Shown here: positions 1 to 8,665 of the stretch, in pieces
Numbering within the stretch: position 1 is the stretch's first letter
How the letters are laid out: every line of letters begins with the position of its first letter
IMG/VR virus record: IMGVR_UViG_3300034190_001847
Span: 1 to 38,943 of that record
Length of the DNA: 38,943 nt
Reading direction: 5' to 3' (one strand)
From: a virus
Position numbers and translations under genes: made by a program
The notes under the pieces: model-generated
What the model was told of the DNA's origin: nothing
Databases searched by the model: none
Seen by the model: only the letters and a program-made list of their open reading frames with translations

Positions 1-1517
1 CGTTCTGAGCCGTTGGTTCTAAAATTAACAGACTTTGAGCCAACCGCTTGTAACGTAAAAGTATTAACGTCATCAGTAAATATTTCACCGACTAACGTGC
101 CGTTTCTTTCAATGTCAATAATGCCGCCATTAGTAGCATTATCCAAAGTAAGTGCAGTGTAGCCAGCATAGCTGTTTGGCAAAGCAGTACCAATGCCCAC
201 GTTGCCTGACCCATCCACAGTGATGTCATCGTGGTTAGCAATACCCAAGCTGGTTAGCGTTGGGGTCGGGATGCCTGTTAAGGCAGATCCATCACCTGAG
301 AAACTGGTCGCAGTAACTGCGCCACCGGCTGTAACTGTAACTTGGTCGTGATTGGCAATTCCAAGGCTACTAAGGCTCGGGATGGTGATACCAGTCAAAG
401 CAGAACCATCGCCACTGAAGGCTGTAGCAGTCATTGTGCCATTCACAGTCACATTAGACTGGAATGTGCCACCGTTAGTAGCTGAGACCATATCAGCAGT
501 CGTGAAACTCTTGAACGCTACGATGTTGATTTCATCACCGGCGGCTGCTGCTACAGTAAGCGTAATGGTCAAGCCGTCTGTTGCTGTATAATCTGTACCA
601 TCCTCAAGAACGACACCATTCCGTGTAACGATGAGGTTGCTCACGGTATAGCTGAGTGTATTGCTGTTGTCGTCTGCGCCAGTGAAAGCAGTCTGTGATG
701 CTGTTGCAGTGTAGTTGTAGTTGATTAACGAAGCACCACCAGCAGATGAAGCAGCAATCCAGTTGCCACCATCGTAAACCCGCATTTCATTGGCTGTGGT
801 GTTGAAGTACAAAGCACCTGTTACTAGAGCGTTACCGTCATTGTCTACTATCGGGTCAGCAGCGAAGCTTCCTAAATACCGATCATCAAAAGTATCCAAA
901 GTAGCTGCTGCCGCTGCTGCGCTTGATGCTGCTGCGATCTGACTGTTCGAGGCGGCTGTGGCTGATCCAGCAGCTGCAACGACATCTAGACCAGTTTGGA
1001 CGCGGTCTGCTGCTGTTGCTACAGCATCTGCTGCTGCGTCTGCGGCTTCGGTAGCCGCAACCTGTGAATAATGCTTCGCTGAGTATTCTGAGCCGTCTAC
1101 GGTTGAGCCTAGATGGGTTGACCACTCTTTAGATGCACCAGAACCTCCAGTTACGCCTGTACCTCCGATTGCCCATGCTTTTGAAGCATAATCTGTGCTG
1201 TCTACAATACCATTGGTCTTCACGGCCCACTCTTGGGCGTTGTCGGCTGATGACTGAGATGAAATTGCTGATGCTGCGGATGCTGAAGCGTCTGAGTTGG
1301 CTGAAGCTGCGCTGTTAGCTGCTTGGTTTTTAGAAACTAAAGCTGCGGCAGCTGAAGCGGCTGCGTTGGTTTCAGACACGGCAGCATTAGTTTCTGATGT
1401 TGCTGCCGCAGCTTCGGACGCGGCGGTTGTAGTTACATAGCCGTTTAGTGTTGTTACAAGAGACTGCACTTGTTGTGGGTCTGCGCTCACAACTTGAAAT
1501 ACGGAACTAATTGGCAT
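1..1517 (-). CDS. Tail fibre protein (3' end cut by window edge)
   Basis: This minus-strand frame opens with ATG at 1517 (first residues MPISSVFQVV) and stays open to base 1, so the C-terminus is missing. The first ~190 residues are Ala/Ser-rich with repeated A-A-S-E-T-N type units, as in trimeric coiled fibre shafts. Segments of the form K-A-W-A and K-E-W-S-T-H...Y-S-A-K-H-Y are typical of T7-like and marine phage tail fibres. Two copies of an F-S-G-D-G-S-A-L-T-G-I unit, each followed by S-L-G-I-A-N-H-D, lie at about 245-317 and 355-436. It should be a distal host-recognition fibre, attached to the tail and assembled late. It follows the adaptor gene by 11 bases. The missing end probably carries a receptor-binding tip or chaperone. 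Confidence 0.8.
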   Translation of the reverse strand, partial: MPISSVFQVVSADPQQVQSLVTTLNGYVTTTAASEAAAATSETNAAVSETNAAASAAAALVSKNQAANSAASANSDASASAASAISSQSSADNAQEWAVKTNGIVDSTDYASKAWAIGGTGVTGGSGASKEWSTHLGSTVDGSEYSAKHYSQVAATEAADAAADAVATAADRVQTGLDVVAAAGSATAASNSQIAAASSAAAAAATLDTFDDRYLGSFAADPIVDNDGNALVTGALYFNTTANEMRVYDGGNWIAASSAGGASLINYNYTATASQTAFTGADDNSNTLSYTVSNLIVTRNGVVLEDGTDYTATDGLTITLTVAAAAGDEINIVAFKSFTTADMVSATNGGTFQSNVTVNGTMTATAFSGDGSALTGITIPSLSSLGIANHDQVTVTAGGAVTATSFSGDGSALTGIPTPTLTSLGIANHDDITVDGSGNVGIGTALPNSYAGYTALTLDNATNGGIIDIERNGTLVGEIFTDDVNTFTLQAVGSKSVNFRTNGSE

Positions 1518-1528
1518 CTGTTTTTACC

Positions 1529-2182
1529 TTAATTTAAAAGATCTTGTTCAAAGTTGAACGATGGTTGAACAGACGCATCAGCTGTCAAAGAGTCTGTGGC
1601 GTCAGCCAGTGAGGCGACATCCGCATAAATCTTATTGTATACGTCTTCAAATTGAGGTTTGCGCGAGTCATTAAAATAATCAGCGGCGTACATGACTGCG
1701 GCATAGACAACTAAATCTGGGCACGACACAGATAAGGTATTAGTGTCTGTGTTGTTTACTAGCGATGTGTCATCCGCAACATACATCACCCAGAATTTAT
1801 GGCCTGCTTGTGGCTTTGGTTTAAGCTCAAAAGTGTTTTTAATACGTGTGTAAAACTTTGGCTCACCAGACGCTGGATGCTTTTTGCTCAAATCTAAAAA
1901 CTTGCGAAGCGGGACGCGCTCTAAAATGCGCTCTTCGTCAAAAATGTAAATAAGTTCAAGAAAATCACCTTGAAGATAATATGTGCCTGTCGTGCTATCA
2001 AAAATAGCAGGCGTGGTTGTGCCAGCAATAATTTCGTGTTTTTGTTCAAGAGAAGGTAGGCGTAATGTTCTTAGCAGACGGCGTTGCGCTTGTGTAACAA
2101 ACGTCGCTGCAAGAGCGTCGGTGCAGTCATTGCGGTTGATTAGGTCAATGACGTCTTGCTTAAGGTCTGCAAAAGTTGCCAT
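1529..2182 (-). CDS. Probable head-tail adaptor protein
   Basis: A 217-aa protein beginning M-A-T-F-A-D-L-K-Q-D-V-I-D-L-I-N-R, with ATG at 2182 preceded by AGAGGATC. It has an N-terminal helical part with an F-V-T-Q-A-Q-R-R-L-L-R segment, then a beta-rich middle and a helical C-terminus. This is the layout of the connector/adaptor proteins that sit under the portal in SU10/phiEco32-like podoviruses. The position after portal, scaffold and capsid genes and before a tail fibre supports that role. The family assignment rests on general resemblance and gene order, not on a diagnostic motif. It could instead be another tail-completion protein. Confidence 0.5.
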   Translation of the reverse strand: MATFADLKQDVIDLINRNDCTDALAATFVTQAQRRLLRTLRLPSLEQKHEIIAGTTTPAIFDSTTGTYYLQGDFLELIYIFDEERILERVPLRKFLDLSKKHPASGEPKFYTRIKNTFELKPKPQAGHKFWVMYVADDTSLVNNTDTNTLSVSCPDLVVYAAVMYAADYFNDSRKPQFEDVYNKIYADVASLADATDSLTADASVQPSFNFEQDLLN

Positions 2183-2183
2183 G

Positions 2184-2480
2184 TTAGATCCTCTTAGAAG
2201 TCGTTATAAAATGGTCCATATCGTGGGTTTTAAGCCACTTGATGATGTCTTTGATTGGCGCTTTATAAACGTCGACACCCTCTTTGAGCATCTGCTCAAC
2301 AATGACAACTGGAATAGATGCCATTTTTAACATTTCACCGCTTTGGGTGTATCCACCAGCCGTCTTTTGATTTTGAAGTTCTTGCAGAAACTCTGATGAG
2401 ATTTCTTGACTGCGGGTTTGGTATAGACCGTCAGCGTCTTGGGCGACTGCCATATCGGCGTCGATCAATGTTTTATTCAT
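2184..2480 (-). CDS. Small conserved virion-region protein
   Basis: A 98-aa protein. The frame is open further upstream, but the ATG at 2480 follows a very strong ribosome binding site (AAGGAGATATA), and the upstream extension would run through the stem-loop at 2500-2546. I therefore take 2480 as the start. The sequence is soluble and mostly helical, with an N-terminal acidic part and a C-terminal I-K-W-L-K-T-H-D-M-D-H-F segment. It sits between the major capsid gene and the adaptor, one base before the adaptor start. No function recognised; a head decoration or head-completion role would fit the position. Confidence 0.7.
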   Translation of the reverse strand: MNKTLIDADMAVAQDADGLYQTRSQEISSEFLQELQNQKTAGGYTQSGEMLKMASIPVVIVEQMLKEGVDVYKAPIKDIIKWLKTHDMDHFITTSKRI

Positions 2481-2499
2481 TATATCTCCTTGAAAATGA

Positions 2500-2546
2500 G
2501 TGCGAGTGCCCTCCGTAAGGAGAGCACAACCGGAGGACACCCGCAC
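2500..2546 (-). terminator. Long stem-loop just after the major capsid gene
   Basis: Read on the minus strand, 16 bases (2546-2531) pair fully with 2515-2500, allowing two G-U pairs, around a 15-base loop. UCAUUUU follows. The stem begins 8 bases after the capsid stop codon and ends 19 bases before the next start. Wobble pairs on the minus strand would be A-C mismatches on the plus strand, so the RNA made from the minus strand is the folded form. T7 has its terminator T-phi at the same place, after gene 10. The U-tract here is weak, so this may be a partial terminator or an RNA-processing/stability element. Confidence 0.7.
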
Positions 2547-2554
2547 AAACTTGA

Positions 2555-3499
2555 CTAGCTCAGATAGCGGATCAAGCCTGAAGCTTTGTAGTTGGTGTGC
2601 TTCAGACCATACTCGGTTACCATCATGTGCATGTCTGCATCGCCTGTCTTCGCGAGAAGCTCACGAGTCATTGGGCGCAGTTCGCAGATCTTCCAGTTTG
2701 CTGGATCGTACATGAGAGCTACTGATGTCTTCATGAAACGGTTCATGACAACACGCTGCTCACCGTATGGTGAAATGTAGACGTCAACGACGTTCATCAG
2801 TGTGCGACCACCGTTTACGAAGTGCTCTTGACGAGCGTTGCCTGAACCTACAGCAGAGCGTGTAAAGCCAGCAATGACTGTTGAGTCAGCAGGCTTGATC
2901 ATCAATACTGATGCTTCTGCACCTTCATCATATAGCTTTTGGCCAAGGTTCAAGATGTCTTGCTCTGACAAAGCAGCTGGAGTTACGTTTGTGCCAGCGT
3001 CTTCGATTACAGCTGAGTTGATAACGTCAACTGAGCCTGCGTCTTGACCATGGATGTTAGCTGTTAAGCGTGCTGTTGAAGATGTACCAGCAGCGGCGTT
3101 GTTACCATTTGTGGTACGATCACCAACGAGGTTAAACTCGATGTCGCGCTTAAATTCTGCAGCTTTCTTCGAAAGTTGATATGCAGTTTCTTGTGCCCGC
3201 CCGTAAGCGTCAATTGCATCTGCAGTCGCTGAGATCTTGATAGTCTTTGACTGGATCTGAGTGTAGTTCGACCGCATGACGGTTGGTGTCAAAGTCAGAT
3301 CTGCAGCAGTAAAGCCTTCGACCTCAGCATTTTCTGCGGTTGCAGAAAGTGAGTCTTCTTGCCATTGGTAAAGAGTGTTTTTGACAGACTCTTTGCCAAT
3401 CGATGACAGGAAAGGTGTAGTTGTAGGTGAAATGTTTGAAATGATGTCGGAAATATCTTCTTTGATTCCGATCTGATTGTACGTGGTATATGTAGCCAT
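2555..3499 (-). CDS. Major capsid protein (SU10/DUF5309-like)
   Basis: A 314-aa HK97-fold type capsid subunit. The N-terminus (Y-N-Q-I-G-I-K-E-D-I-S-D-I-I...P-T-T-T-P-F-L-S-S-I-G) and the Y-T-Q-I-Q-S-K-T...A-Y-Q-L-S-K-K...R-D-I-E...F-N-L-V-G-D segment match the DUF5309/SU10 major capsid family. So does the C-terminal R-F-M-K-T-S-V...L-R-P-M-T-R-E-L-L-A-K-T-G-D region. This family belongs to phiEco32/SU10-type podoviruses and some siphoviruses rather than to T7. The start ATG at 3499 is preceded by AAGAGGAAT. The scaffold gene lies immediately upstream and a strong stem-loop immediately downstream, as expected for the most abundant late protein. Confidence 0.88.
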   Translation of the reverse strand: MATYTTYNQIGIKEDISDIISNISPTTTPFLSSIGKESVKNTLYQWQEDSLSATAENAEVEGFTAADLTLTPTVMRSNYTQIQSKTIKISATADAIDAYGRAQETAYQLSKKAAEFKRDIEFNLVGDRTTNGNNAAAGTSSTARLTANIHGQDAGSVDVINSAVIEDAGTNVTPAALSEQDILNLGQKLYDEGAEASVLMIKPADSTVIAGFTRSAVGSGNARQEHFVNGGRTLMNVVDVYISPYGEQRVVMNRFMKTSVALMYDPANWKICELRPMTRELLAKTGDADMHMMVTEYGLKHTNYKASGLIRYLS

Positions 3500-3523
3500 T
3501 GATTCCTCTTATAGGGCTAAAGA

Positions 3524-4531
3524 TTAGTCACTAGCAGACCATCGCGCTAAAAATGCATCCCTTGCCGCATCAGTTGTGCCAGACTTAGCAAGAGCATTCA
3601 TTGCTTGCTGCTTAGTCCGTGTTGATTGGCTTTGCGGTTTGGTTGCACCAGGTTTAAGTACTCGTTTAGGTGCTTTAGTACGCTTCTTGACGGCAACTTG
3701 TTTGCCTTGATCGTACTTCATAGCTTTCAACACCAATTTGATGGCTGCTGGATCTACAAGTTGATCGATGTCTTGCTGGCTAATGCCTTGGCTAACACCA
3801 TATTTTCTGATCTTGTTGTAGAGATCCTCTGACCAATCAGGGATTTCTTTTTGTAAAGTGTTGATCGCTTCCTCAGCTCGCTGTTTCAGTTCCTGCTGGC
3901 GAGTTGATTGGATCATCTCCAAATACTTATCTGACTCTTGATTAAGAAATTGGTAGTCGTCATATGCTGCCTGAGCTTCTTTGCGAAGTTGTGCAAAGTC
4001 TTCAGGCTCCATTTGACGAGAAGCTAGCAGCATATCAATCTCTGCGTATGGCTTTAGCTTTTCCTCAGCTTTTTCCAACAGTGATTTTAATACGACTGCG
4101 TTTTTCTGCACCTCTTGATCAAGAGTTTTGCGTAGTTCTGCTACTTGTTGAGATTTTTTAGTAAGCGACTTTTCTTGACCGTATAATCGTTTCAAGTCTT
4201 TAACAGATACTTCGTATTCGTCTTCTCCAACTTTGACTTTGGTGACAAGATCATCAGCTGCTAATTCAACTTCATATTCTTCGTCATCATAATCTTCATT
4301 TAGATCGACGTCATCGAGGTCTATTTCTTCACTTTCGACAACTTCATAGTCTTCAACATCCTCTGCGCTTTCGCTTACTTCTTCGTCAGAGTCTGTTTCG
4401 CTTTCATCTTCGAGTTCCGATGTCTCCGGTTCTGGAGAGTCTTCCCAACGTTTCATAAAAGCATTGATTGCGGTGTCCACTGATGGACCTTCAGGGTTCT
4501 CGGAGACGCTATTTTCAGTAGTCTCGGACAT
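3524..4531 (-). CDS. Capsid assembly scaffolding protein
   Basis: A 335-aa protein. About residues 1-100 are extremely Asp/Glu-rich. Then come a short beta segment (about 88-115), a long predicted coiled coil (about 125-230) and a basic C-terminal tail rich in Lys/Arg (about 280-310). Acidic start, central coiled coil and basic capsid-binding end are the usual design of phage scaffolds, which guide capsid polymerisation and then leave. The gene lies directly upstream of the major capsid gene. ATG at 4531 follows AAGGAGTAATAT. The call rests on composition and synteny; sequence identity within scaffold families is normally low. Confidence 0.75.
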   Translation of the reverse strand: MSETTENSVSENPEGPSVDTAINAFMKRWEDSPEPETSELEDESETDSDEEVSESAEDVEDYEVVESEEIDLDDVDLNEDYDDEEYEVELAADDLVTKVKVGEDEYEVSVKDLKRLYGQEKSLTKKSQQVAELRKTLDQEVQKNAVVLKSLLEKAEEKLKPYAEIDMLLASRQMEPEDFAQLRKEAQAAYDDYQFLNQESDKYLEMIQSTRQQELKQRAEEAINTLQKEIPDWSEDLYNKIRKYGVSQGISQQDIDQLVDPAAIKLVLKAMKYDQGKQVAVKKRTKAPKRVLKPGATKPQSQSTRTKQQAMNALAKSGTTDAARDAFLARWSASD

Positions 4532-4534
4532 ATA

Positions 4535-4777
4535 TTACTCCTTCGCCGAAAGGATCTGATTTTTCATCATCACCTTCTGGTTCAATGTGTTAACGATTTC
4601 TTGCATTGCCCGCGCAGAATGATAAGCGACTTCGCGCTCATCGTTTTGTAGCGGATCAGTAGAGAAAAAAAGGCTTACATATTGATCGAGTAAGCCGTTG
4701 ACGGTTTTAGTAAACGCGTCGTTTCCGAGCAGCATCTCTGCTTGAGTACCCTGCTCAATTAGTTCTTGATCTTCCAT
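4535..4777 (-). CDS. Small protein between portal and scaffold genes
   Basis: An 80-aa acidic, helical protein starting M-E-D-Q-E-L-I, with ATG at 4777 after GGAGAGACT. It ends 3 bases before the scaffold start. No motif recognised. Small helical proteins are common at this position in marine podovirus head operons and are usually left as conserved hypotheticals. A role in head assembly is inferred from position only. Confidence 0.65.
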   Translation of the reverse strand: MEDQELIEQGTQAEMLLGNDAFTKTVNGLLDQYVSLFFSTDPLQNDEREVAYHSARAMQEIVNTLNQKVMMKNQILSAKE

Positions 4778-4795
4778 AGTCTCTCCTTGACCAAA

Positions 4796-5050
4796 TTAAC
4801 ATTTCCAGCGGCGCCTGGCTGCTTTGCCTCTTTCACCTGTCCAGCTTTTTGATCTGGCGCAAAATGATTTGCGGCGCTTTGCAGCAGCGCTACCTGGCTT
4901 TGCTTTGCCGGTTACTGGGGCTTTTAAGTTGCCACCTGTTGCTCTGTTGTACTTGGCTCTGCCTTTAGCAGTTAAACCAGCACCTTTAGACGCAGGCAGT
5001 TTTTCACCTCGGCCAACAGATAGCCGAGGTTCTTTTTTCTTTGTTGGCAT
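4796..5050 (-). CDS. Small very basic conserved phage protein
   Basis: An 84-aa protein, strongly rich in Lys/Arg, beginning M-P-T-K-K-K-E-P-R-L. It carries the blocks L-T-A-K-G-R-A-K-Y-N-R-A-T-G-G-N-L-K-A-P and K-R-R-K-S-F-C-A-R-S, and ends R-R-R-W-K-C. I recall these blocks from a widespread small phage family (I believe DUF6321) of unknown function. The open frame extends upstream into the portal gene, but the ATG at 5050 lies 7 bases after the portal stop and has an AGGTG site, so I use it. The charge suggests nucleic-acid or scaffold binding, possibly inside the capsid. Confidence 0.7.
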   Translation of the reverse strand: MPTKKKEPRLSVGRGEKLPASKGAGLTAKGRAKYNRATGGNLKAPVTGKAKPGSAAAKRRKSFCARSKSWTGERGKAARRRWKC

Positions 5051-5057
5051 TATGCAC

Positions 5058-7091
5058 CTATGAATTAGGACTAATGATTGCAGTGCGATCGGTAGCAGGC
5101 GTTGATTTAGCGAGCTCAAGCTCTTTGTAACCAATGTCTGCACGTACCTCTGAATCGAAGTCTTTGCGTTCTTCAGCACTGTAAGACGCAGCAACACTTG
5201 CTTCAGCTTTAGCTTTATCAAGCTCAATGCGTGCTTGTTCAATTTGAGCTTTAAGCTGCAGTTCTTGTTCTTGTAGTGCTACTTTGCGTTCTTCTAGTTC
5301 CATCTGCTTCATCTGCATTTGCATCTGCATTTCAGCTGCTGGATCTGGTTGCGGTGGCTCTACTTTATCTGGCGAAGTAAGGTATGTGTCGACATCCTTA
5401 ATTCCAGCATTGAGCATTGCTTGCCGAACCATGGCATATTTATTTTGTGCTGTGTAAAACGGCTGTATGCCTGGATCTTGAGAAAGCATTGCGTGAAGCT
5501 GCTGAAACTTCTGAGCTTCGCGTTCAGTTTCGCCATAGCCAAGTTTAAATGATACTTCAACGTCTTTACGCTCTGCCCAATCTTGTGGATTGATCTGCAC
5601 GTAATTGCCTGCGACATCGACTACTTTTTGATAGCTTTCGTTTTCAATTGCTAAACGATAAACTTCTAAAAAGAGTGGCTTTAAAAACCCATTTGCAAAA
5701 TTACGAGCAATGATTTTCGAACGCTGCTGTGAAAGGCTGACCAGATTTTCTACCATTGCAGCAGAGTTCTGTTTGCTGACAGCGTCCTTGTTCAAACCTT
5801 GCGATAGCTTTGAAATGCCCGATGTATTTTCTGAGTCTTCTTCTAGCTGCATTATTGTTTGAAAAATAAATGGGTTTAGCTGATTTTGAAGAAGTGGTTG
5901 AACACCATCAGGGCGCGTCACATTTACGATGCCGCCAAGGCGATTGTCTAAAAGCTCCCGAGGATTTGATAATGCGCCTTTTTGAACTAGGTATCTTGGA
6001 TTTGTCGTCACAGACGCGTGATCCAAAATTGAGCGCATAAGTGCAGTGCGCGCATTTTGAGTTGGCATTAACTTATAAGCAAAGTTTTCGCCATGAAATG
6101 AATGCGGAACTGGTACAGGCGTAAATACAATAAATGGTCTTCGATCTACTTCTTCTAAATCAAGAAGTGTAGTTCCAGCTGACACTACTTTGTACAAACG
6201 TGCTTCGCCGTCACCTTCCATGTCTGCTTCGACATATGACTCATAAACCACCACTTGTTTCATTTGCTCTTGGCGGTTGTGCTCGTCTGGCGACAGTTTT
6301 TGAGGGCCAACTTGCTCATGGCGATAATAACGCTCAGAGTAATTTTCACCCAACGGGTCTTCATCGCTTGCAATTGTTTCAACAACGTCAGGATCAAAGC
6401 CCATTGCAATTAAGTCGGCTTTGCGCATTGTGCGTCTATGCGCGACAAACCCATCTGTGACACTTTTAGACATTGGGTTAATGATGAATTCTTCTGGCGG
6501 CACAATTTCAATACAAACTTTAGATTTGTTTGTGCTTTTGCGAATTACGCCAGACAGCAAACCGTCATTGTCATTGAGTGATTGAAGTCCATCAACATCT
6601 GAATTAGCCATCAAACCGTCTAATTCGTCAGAAGTAAGGTCTTCAAATTCTTCTTCAACAGTTTCTATATTGTTATCCCAATAGACCTTCGCGATGCCAT
6701 TACGAGCCATCAGTCCATCGTGAATAATATCTCTGTAAATAGAGAAACCGTCGTTCTGTCTATGGATAATATAGTTTGTGTATGTTGTGCACACACGAGC
6801 CATTTCGACATCTTCTGGACCTTGAGCAGAAAACTGAACAACGTCGGTGCCGGCAGAAAAAGTCTCAAGTAAAAGAGCTTTCAAACCTTCAACGCCATCG
6901 TACACATCTTGTGACACGTAGCTGCTGTTGCCATTAGATTGGCGCTCAGGTAGCTCTGCGTGGTAGTAACGCAGCATCTGTTGCCGTTCATGGCTAAGAT
7001 CGCCGTCGGAATATCCGATGGAGCCTTTGATCTCGTCTCTAACGAGACTGAGCAGCTCATCTTCAGTCAGTGCTGTAAAAGTCTCAGCCAT
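5058..7091 (-). CDS. Portal protein
   Basis: A 677-aa protein of the size of podovirus portals in the SU10/P22-like group. The N-terminal third has V-S-Q-D-V-Y-D-G-V-E-G-L-K-A-L-L-L-E-T-F (about 63-82), followed by D-G-L-M-A-R-N-G-I-A-K-V-Y-W (about 126-139). These are typical of portals that form the dodecameric DNA channel at the capsid vertex. Residues ~590-650 form a Gln/Met/Glu-rich coiled coil. Its start codon shares one base with the terminase stop (TAATG), so translation is coupled. Terminase upstream and scaffold/capsid downstream agree with this call. Confidence 0.85.
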   Translation of the reverse strand: MAETFTALTEDELLSLVRDEIKGSIGYSDGDLSHERQQMLRYYHAELPERQSNGNSSYVSQDVYDGVEGLKALLLETFSAGTDVVQFSAQGPEDVEMARVCTTYTNYIIHRQNDGFSIYRDIIHDGLMARNGIAKVYWDNNIETVEEEFEDLTSDELDGLMANSDVDGLQSLNDNDGLLSGVIRKSTNKSKVCIEIVPPEEFIINPMSKSVTDGFVAHRRTMRKADLIAMGFDPDVVETIASDEDPLGENYSERYYRHEQVGPQKLSPDEHNRQEQMKQVVVYESYVEADMEGDGEARLYKVVSAGTTLLDLEEVDRRPFIVFTPVPVPHSFHGENFAYKLMPTQNARTALMRSILDHASVTTNPRYLVQKGALSNPRELLDNRLGGIVNVTRPDGVQPLLQNQLNPFIFQTIMQLEEDSENTSGISKLSQGLNKDAVSKQNSAAMVENLVSLSQQRSKIIARNFANGFLKPLFLEVYRLAIENESYQKVVDVAGNYVQINPQDWAERKDVEVSFKLGYGETEREAQKFQQLHAMLSQDPGIQPFYTAQNKYAMVRQAMLNAGIKDVDTYLTSPDKVEPPQPDPAAEMQMQMQMKQMELEERKVALQEQELQLKAQIEQARIELDKAKAEASVAASYSAEERKDFDSEVRADIGYKELELAKSTPATDRTAIISPNS

Positions 7092-8665
7092 TAGATTGCC
7101 TCGCTGTAATAATCGTCATAAATTTGAACTGGCTCCCAGCCTTGCTGGTGGCCATAGTTTGCAAACGCAAGTGACATAACGCAGTCATCATGGCAGCCTG
7201 CTTCAGCTTCCATGCCTCCAGTTTCTGTCTCAATGTAAGTAAGCATTTCGCGCAAAGTCACTTTGTCGTGGATTTCAAGTTCATCCATACGCAGTGAAGC
7301 TCTGAGCTCATTGATTACAAGTGGTTTGCTTTTTGAAGTAGTAGAGAAACCTAATTTAATAGTTTCTTTGTCGCTAATTTTGTCGACCACAATTTCAGTG
7401 TGAAAGTTCGAATAGCCGTAATCTTTATATAAGCGGGTGCATGTCAAAAGACCATGTGAGTTGCTTTCACAAATAATATATGCGTCGTTAAAAAACTCAC
7501 CTAAACGCAAAAGAACATCTGCAAAATAATCAGGATGAACATGACCTCTAAATGTTGCAACGTGGCGCTTTTTGCTGTCTAGAACTTGAGCAACTGAATA
7601 GTCACCGCCTCGTATACCCATTGCGACATCTGCACCTATTGTGTACATCTCGCCTGGGTCGACGTCGTTATACAACGTTAGTTCGCCTCTTGGGTGTTTG
7701 ACCCACGTTTCATCTTCTAACGCCATGCGAGCGACAGGATCTTTAGCTTTTTCTAAAAACTCTAAGATCTGGTCTGGATTAAAAATAGGTCGACCAGAAG
7801 TTAAAAAGGCTTCATCGGCATCTGACGGATATTCTTGCCTAAATAAATCAATACCGTTTTGCGCAACTTTTTTGCGCCTAAACGCTAGCTGCTCATTTGT
7901 TAATTGGTATTTTTTTATTAACTCTTCTTCTTCAGGCGTGTAGTCAGATCCGTATACCCACGGCTCTTGATATTCGTCTTGAATATACCAAGGCAAAAAT
8001 ACTGGGATAAAACCGTTGGTGCCTTCACAGGCGCCTTTCCACAAATCATAGAATTTGCCTGAGACACCGTTAGCAGTCGACTCTACAAAGACGGCAGTGT
8101 TTGGCTTGTTTGGAACTGCCTGCATAATAGCGTTAAAGTTTTCTTCTGCAGTAGAGTGTGACCAAAAAGCTAGCTCTGATAGGTGCGCAACAGTAACTGT
8201 TTCACCTCGAGCAACAGACTCACCACCAGCTGTAGCCACGACATAAGAGCTATCTAATATGTCAAAATTTAGCTCTCGTCTTGAAGAGTATTTAGTGTGT
8301 GGTTTGATAGGATCTGGGCAATTTTCATGGTAGCGCCTTGTCATATCAAACAAGGCTCTAGTGCTGTCAGCGTGGTGTGTCACAACTAAGCCACGTTGTG
8401 CTCTGCGTTGTGACAGCCACCAATAAAGCCAACCACCGACCATTGTAGATAAGCCCATTTGGCGGGCTTTTAGAATAATGACACGAACCTTGCCCTCGTT
8501 TTGAAGCTGCTCTTCGACTTTTTGCAAAAGATTTTGTTGTGCTTCGTTAAGTTTAAGGGCAGTTACGTCGCCGTCTTTCGTTCTAATTTTTAGGACATTT
8601 TTGGAATAAAATCCAAAGTCATCCCTCAATTGCTTCCTGATCTTCTGTGCTTTCGCTGTTGTCAT
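7091..8665 (-). CDS. terL: Terminase large subunit
   Basis: A 524-aa packaging motor with both expected domains. ATPase: a Walker A variant K-A-R-Q-M-G-L-S-T at 66-74 and a Walker B V-A-H-L-S-E-L-A-F-W at 159-168 with catalytic Glu164. RNase H-fold nuclease: D346 in I-G-A-D-V-A-M-G, E400 in I-I-C-E-S-N-S-H-G, and D493/D494 in G-C-H-D-D-C. It translocates DNA through the portal and cuts it at the start and end of packaging. The start lies inside the small-subunit gene (47-base overlap) with only a weak ribosome binding site, which suggests translational coupling. Confidence 0.93.
   Translation of the reverse strand: MTTAKAQKIRKQLRDDFGFYSKNVLKIRTKDGDVTALKLNEAQQNLLQKVEEQLQNEGKVRVIILKARQMGLSTMVGGWLYWWLSQRRAQRGLVVTHHADSTRALFDMTRRYHENCPDPIKPHTKYSSRRELNFDILDSSYVVATAGGESVARGETVTVAHLSELAFWSHSTAEENFNAIMQAVPNKPNTAVFVESTANGVSGKFYDLWKGACEGTNGFIPVFLPWYIQDEYQEPWVYGSDYTPEEEELIKKYQLTNEQLAFRRKKVAQNGIDLFRQEYPSDADEAFLTSGRPIFNPDQILEFLEKAKDPVARMALEDETWVKHPRGELTLYNDVDPGEMYTIGADVAMGIRGGDYSVAQVLDSKKRHVATFRGHVHPDYFADVLLRLGEFFNDAYIICESNSHGLLTCTRLYKDYGYSNFHTEIVVDKISDKETIKLGFSTTSKSKPLVINELRASLRMDELEIHDKVTLREMLTYIETETGGMEAEAGCHDDCVMSLAFANYGHQQGWEPVQIYDDYYSEAI

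Noticed and set aside
5360-5617. 85-aa ORF inside the portal gene
   Set aside because: Same-strand frame shadow with no ribosome site and no recognisable domain.
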